A stretch of DNA of 13,133 bases, from assembly GCA_025360565.1 (NCBI GenBank), contig JANYBY010000255.1, forward strand, positions 1-13,133, in the 5' to 3' direction. Positions 11,790 through 13,133 of the stretch are shown one piece after another (the stretch's first letter is position 1; each line of letters starts with the position of its first letter). The stretch is from Bacteroidota bacterium (GTDB lineage: Bacteria > Bacteroidota > Bacteroidia > B-17B0 > Aurantibacillaceae). The position numbers and the translations under genes were made by a program. Under the pieces are notes generated by a model that did not search any database, had not been told where the DNA came from, and was given only the letters and a program-made list of their open reading frames with translations.

Positions 11790-13133
11790 TTACTTCAGCT
11801 TAGTAATGATAAATTCTGTCCTGCGATTTTTGGCGTGCTCATCCTCACTGCAGCTTGTTTTTACTTTTCCTTCACAGGCACAGAAGTTCAATAATTTTGA
11901 TTCGCCAAAACCTTTGCCCACTATCCTGTCCTTTTTAATGCCTGCTTTTACAATGTAGGCCGCACTAGCTTTCGCGCGTTTGTCAGACAATGCCATGTTT
12001 GCTTTTGCCGCGCCTCTGCAATCCGTGTGTGCGCCTAATTGTATATACATATTAGGATATTCTCTCATTACGGCTACCACCTTATCCAATTCAATGGCCG
12101 CGTCTTTACGGATACTGAATTTTCCAAGGTCAAAATAAATAGGTTTAATGTCTATCATTTTTGCAAGATCCATACCAACCGCAACCTGGCCTAATTTCAG
12201 ATCCAGACTTTCGTTTACATTAATGTCTCCCGGTTTTTTAACGTCATAAATAAACGTAAGTGTTTTGGTGAGGTATTTTTCTTTTTCTAAAACAATTGCG
12301 TAACTTATTTTATCGCCGATCTTTTTTCCTTTTAAAGGTTTGCGGTAATCGCCTTGAACAAGCGTTGTGTATGTATCAAACGCTGTATTAGCCGGCAATT
12401 CTTTAATGGTGATTTTTACGCCCTCTAATGGTAAATTTGTTTTTGCATCTGTTACCAATGCAAGTATCGCCAACTTCGGGTCTTTTTCCAAAAGCAATGT
12501 TTTTGTAAATGTTTCGTCGGGCGAAGTTTTTGTTGATACACTGTCCTCGAGTTTATAATAATTTTCTTTCTCCACCACTAAATTATAACTCACATCTTCT
12601 TCAACAGTTGTTGGGTATTCGCCTTTGTCGTTAGTAGTAATAAACTCATCCTTTAATTTAACCACTGTATTTGCCAATGGCTCGCCGCTGTCTTTATCTT
12701 TTGTTACAATAATAATTTCCTTTCCTCTTTTTACGTCGCGTAAGATCTGAAAATCATAAATATCATCATCCATGCCGCCATTTTTTCGGTTAGAACTTAC
12801 AAATCCCGTTTTATTATCATCACCTAAAAATATACCAAAGTCATCATCCTTGCTGTTTACGGGCTCGCCCATGTTATACACTTTACCTGCCTTATCATTT
12901 TTTATTTTTGTTTCGTAAATATCCAAGCCGCCTAATCCATCGTGGCCATTTGAAGAAAAATATAAAAAATCATTTGCAGCGATGAAAGGAAAGGCTTCCG
13001 TTCCCGCTGAATTTACTTTATCGCCAAGGTTAACCGGAGTTCCCCACACGCCATCCGTTCCTTTTTTACACATGTAAATATCCATGCCGCCTTTTCCGCC
13101 TTCCATATCGGAAGTAAAATACAATGTGTTTCC
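11790..13133 (-). CDS. OmpA-family outer-membrane/peptidoglycan-binding protein with PD40-like repeats (5' end outside the window)
   Basis: The visible 447 residues are open to the window edge; the real start lies beyond it (the first available codon at 13124 is only an internal TTG, Leu in LYFTSD). Three PD40/WD40-like beta-propeller motifs are seen: LYFTSDMEGGKGGMDIY (4-20), LYFSSNGHDGLGGLDIY (57-73) and GFVSSNRKNGGMDDDIY (110-126). Two carboxypeptidase-regulatory/CNA-B-like beta-sandwich segments follow (about 140-195 and 220-315). The C-terminal OmpA domain (about 328-447) has IYFDLGKFSI, HTDCRG (D371) and LSDKRA (R386), the residues that bind diaminopimelate of peptidoglycan, and ends CSEDEHAKNRRTEFII. 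This order resembles PorE of the type IX secretion system and related gliding/secretion proteins, but the N-terminal TPR expected for PorE would be outside the window. Confidence 0.92.
   Translation of the reverse strand, partial: GNTLYFTSDMEGGKGGMDIYMCKKGTDGVWGTPVNLGDKVNSAGTEAFPFIAANDFLYFSSNGHDGLGGLDIYETKIKNDKAGKVYNMGEPVNSKDDDFGIFLGDDNKTGFVSSNRKNGGMDDDIYDFQILRDVKRGKEIIIVTKDKDSGEPLANTVVKLKDEFITTNDKGEYPTTVEEDVSYNLVVEKENYYKLEDSVSTKTSPDETFTKTLLLEKDPKLAILALVTDAKTNLPLEGVKITIKELPANTAFDTYTTLVQGDYRKPLKGKKIGDKISYAIVLEKEKYLTKTLTFIYDVKKPGDINVNESLDLKLGQVAVGMDLAKMIDIKPIYFDLGKFSIRKDAAIELDKVVAVMREYPNMYIQLGAHTDCRGAAKANMALSDKRAKASAAYIVKAGIKKDRIVGKGFGESKLLNFCACEGKVKTSCSEDEHAKNRRTEFIITKLK

Noticed and set aside
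1..13133. A defence, toxin-antitoxin or secondary-metabolite system
   Set aside because: Every credible gene belongs to core envelope, translation or unknown small-protein families; no operon with defence-like composition was seen.

Overview
The window looks like chromosome from a member of the Bacteroidota (Flavobacteriia/Sphingobacteriia-like, probably an environmental lineage). The evidence is AT-rich third codon positions, a conserved DUF4296 lipoprotein, an OmpA protein with PD40-like repeats of the kind found with type IX secretion, a pseudouridine synthase with a long Lys/Asp/Phe-rich N-terminus, weak or absent Shine-Dalgarno sequences, and intergenic DNA filled with short interspersed repeats. 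This is inference from protein style; I cannot name a genus.

Layout, left to right. A repeat-bearing leader (1-144) precedes an orphan membrane histidine kinase (145-1659). Next are an exported protein of a family usually labelled asparagine synthetase B (1825-3090) and a four-helix membrane protein of the phage-holin-4/YvlD family (3248-3604). A strong bidirectional terminator (3627-3661) separates these from a leftward secreted DUF4412-like protein (3680-4318). Divergent from that is a rightward group: YraN nuclease-like protein, rRNA pseudouridine synthase and glmS (4366-8055). Then come leftward DUF4296 lipoprotein and YafK-type L,D-transpeptidase genes (8176-9654), a rightward FtsB/DivIC-like division protein (9701-9985), a small CxxC membrane protein (10277-10540), and a leftward cluster: OmpA-family protein (cut by the window edge), plsC, gatC (13133 to 10692).

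Functionally this is mostly core envelope and translation biology: GlmS supplies amino sugar for peptidoglycan and LPS, PlsC makes phospholipid, the L,D-transpeptidase and FtsB-like protein act on the wall and septum, the OmpA protein anchors to the wall, GatC and the pseudouridine synthase serve translation. No defence island, CRISPR array, insertion sequence, prophage, rRNA or tRNA is visible.

The most unusual content lies between genes. (1) Just after glmS sits a second, orphan glmS 3' end: it encodes the same last 14 residues and a stop, yet nearly every codon differs at the wobble base. (2) Four copies of a short element with inverted tips (TTAACC/CTAACC...GGTTAG/GGTTAA) lie immediately 3' of stop codons, all in the same orientation relative to the gene, and a fifth gene is followed by a different purine-biased repeat. 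(3) Several other repeat classes, one nested inside another, are scattered through the intergenic spaces. No gap between genes exceeds about 300 bases.
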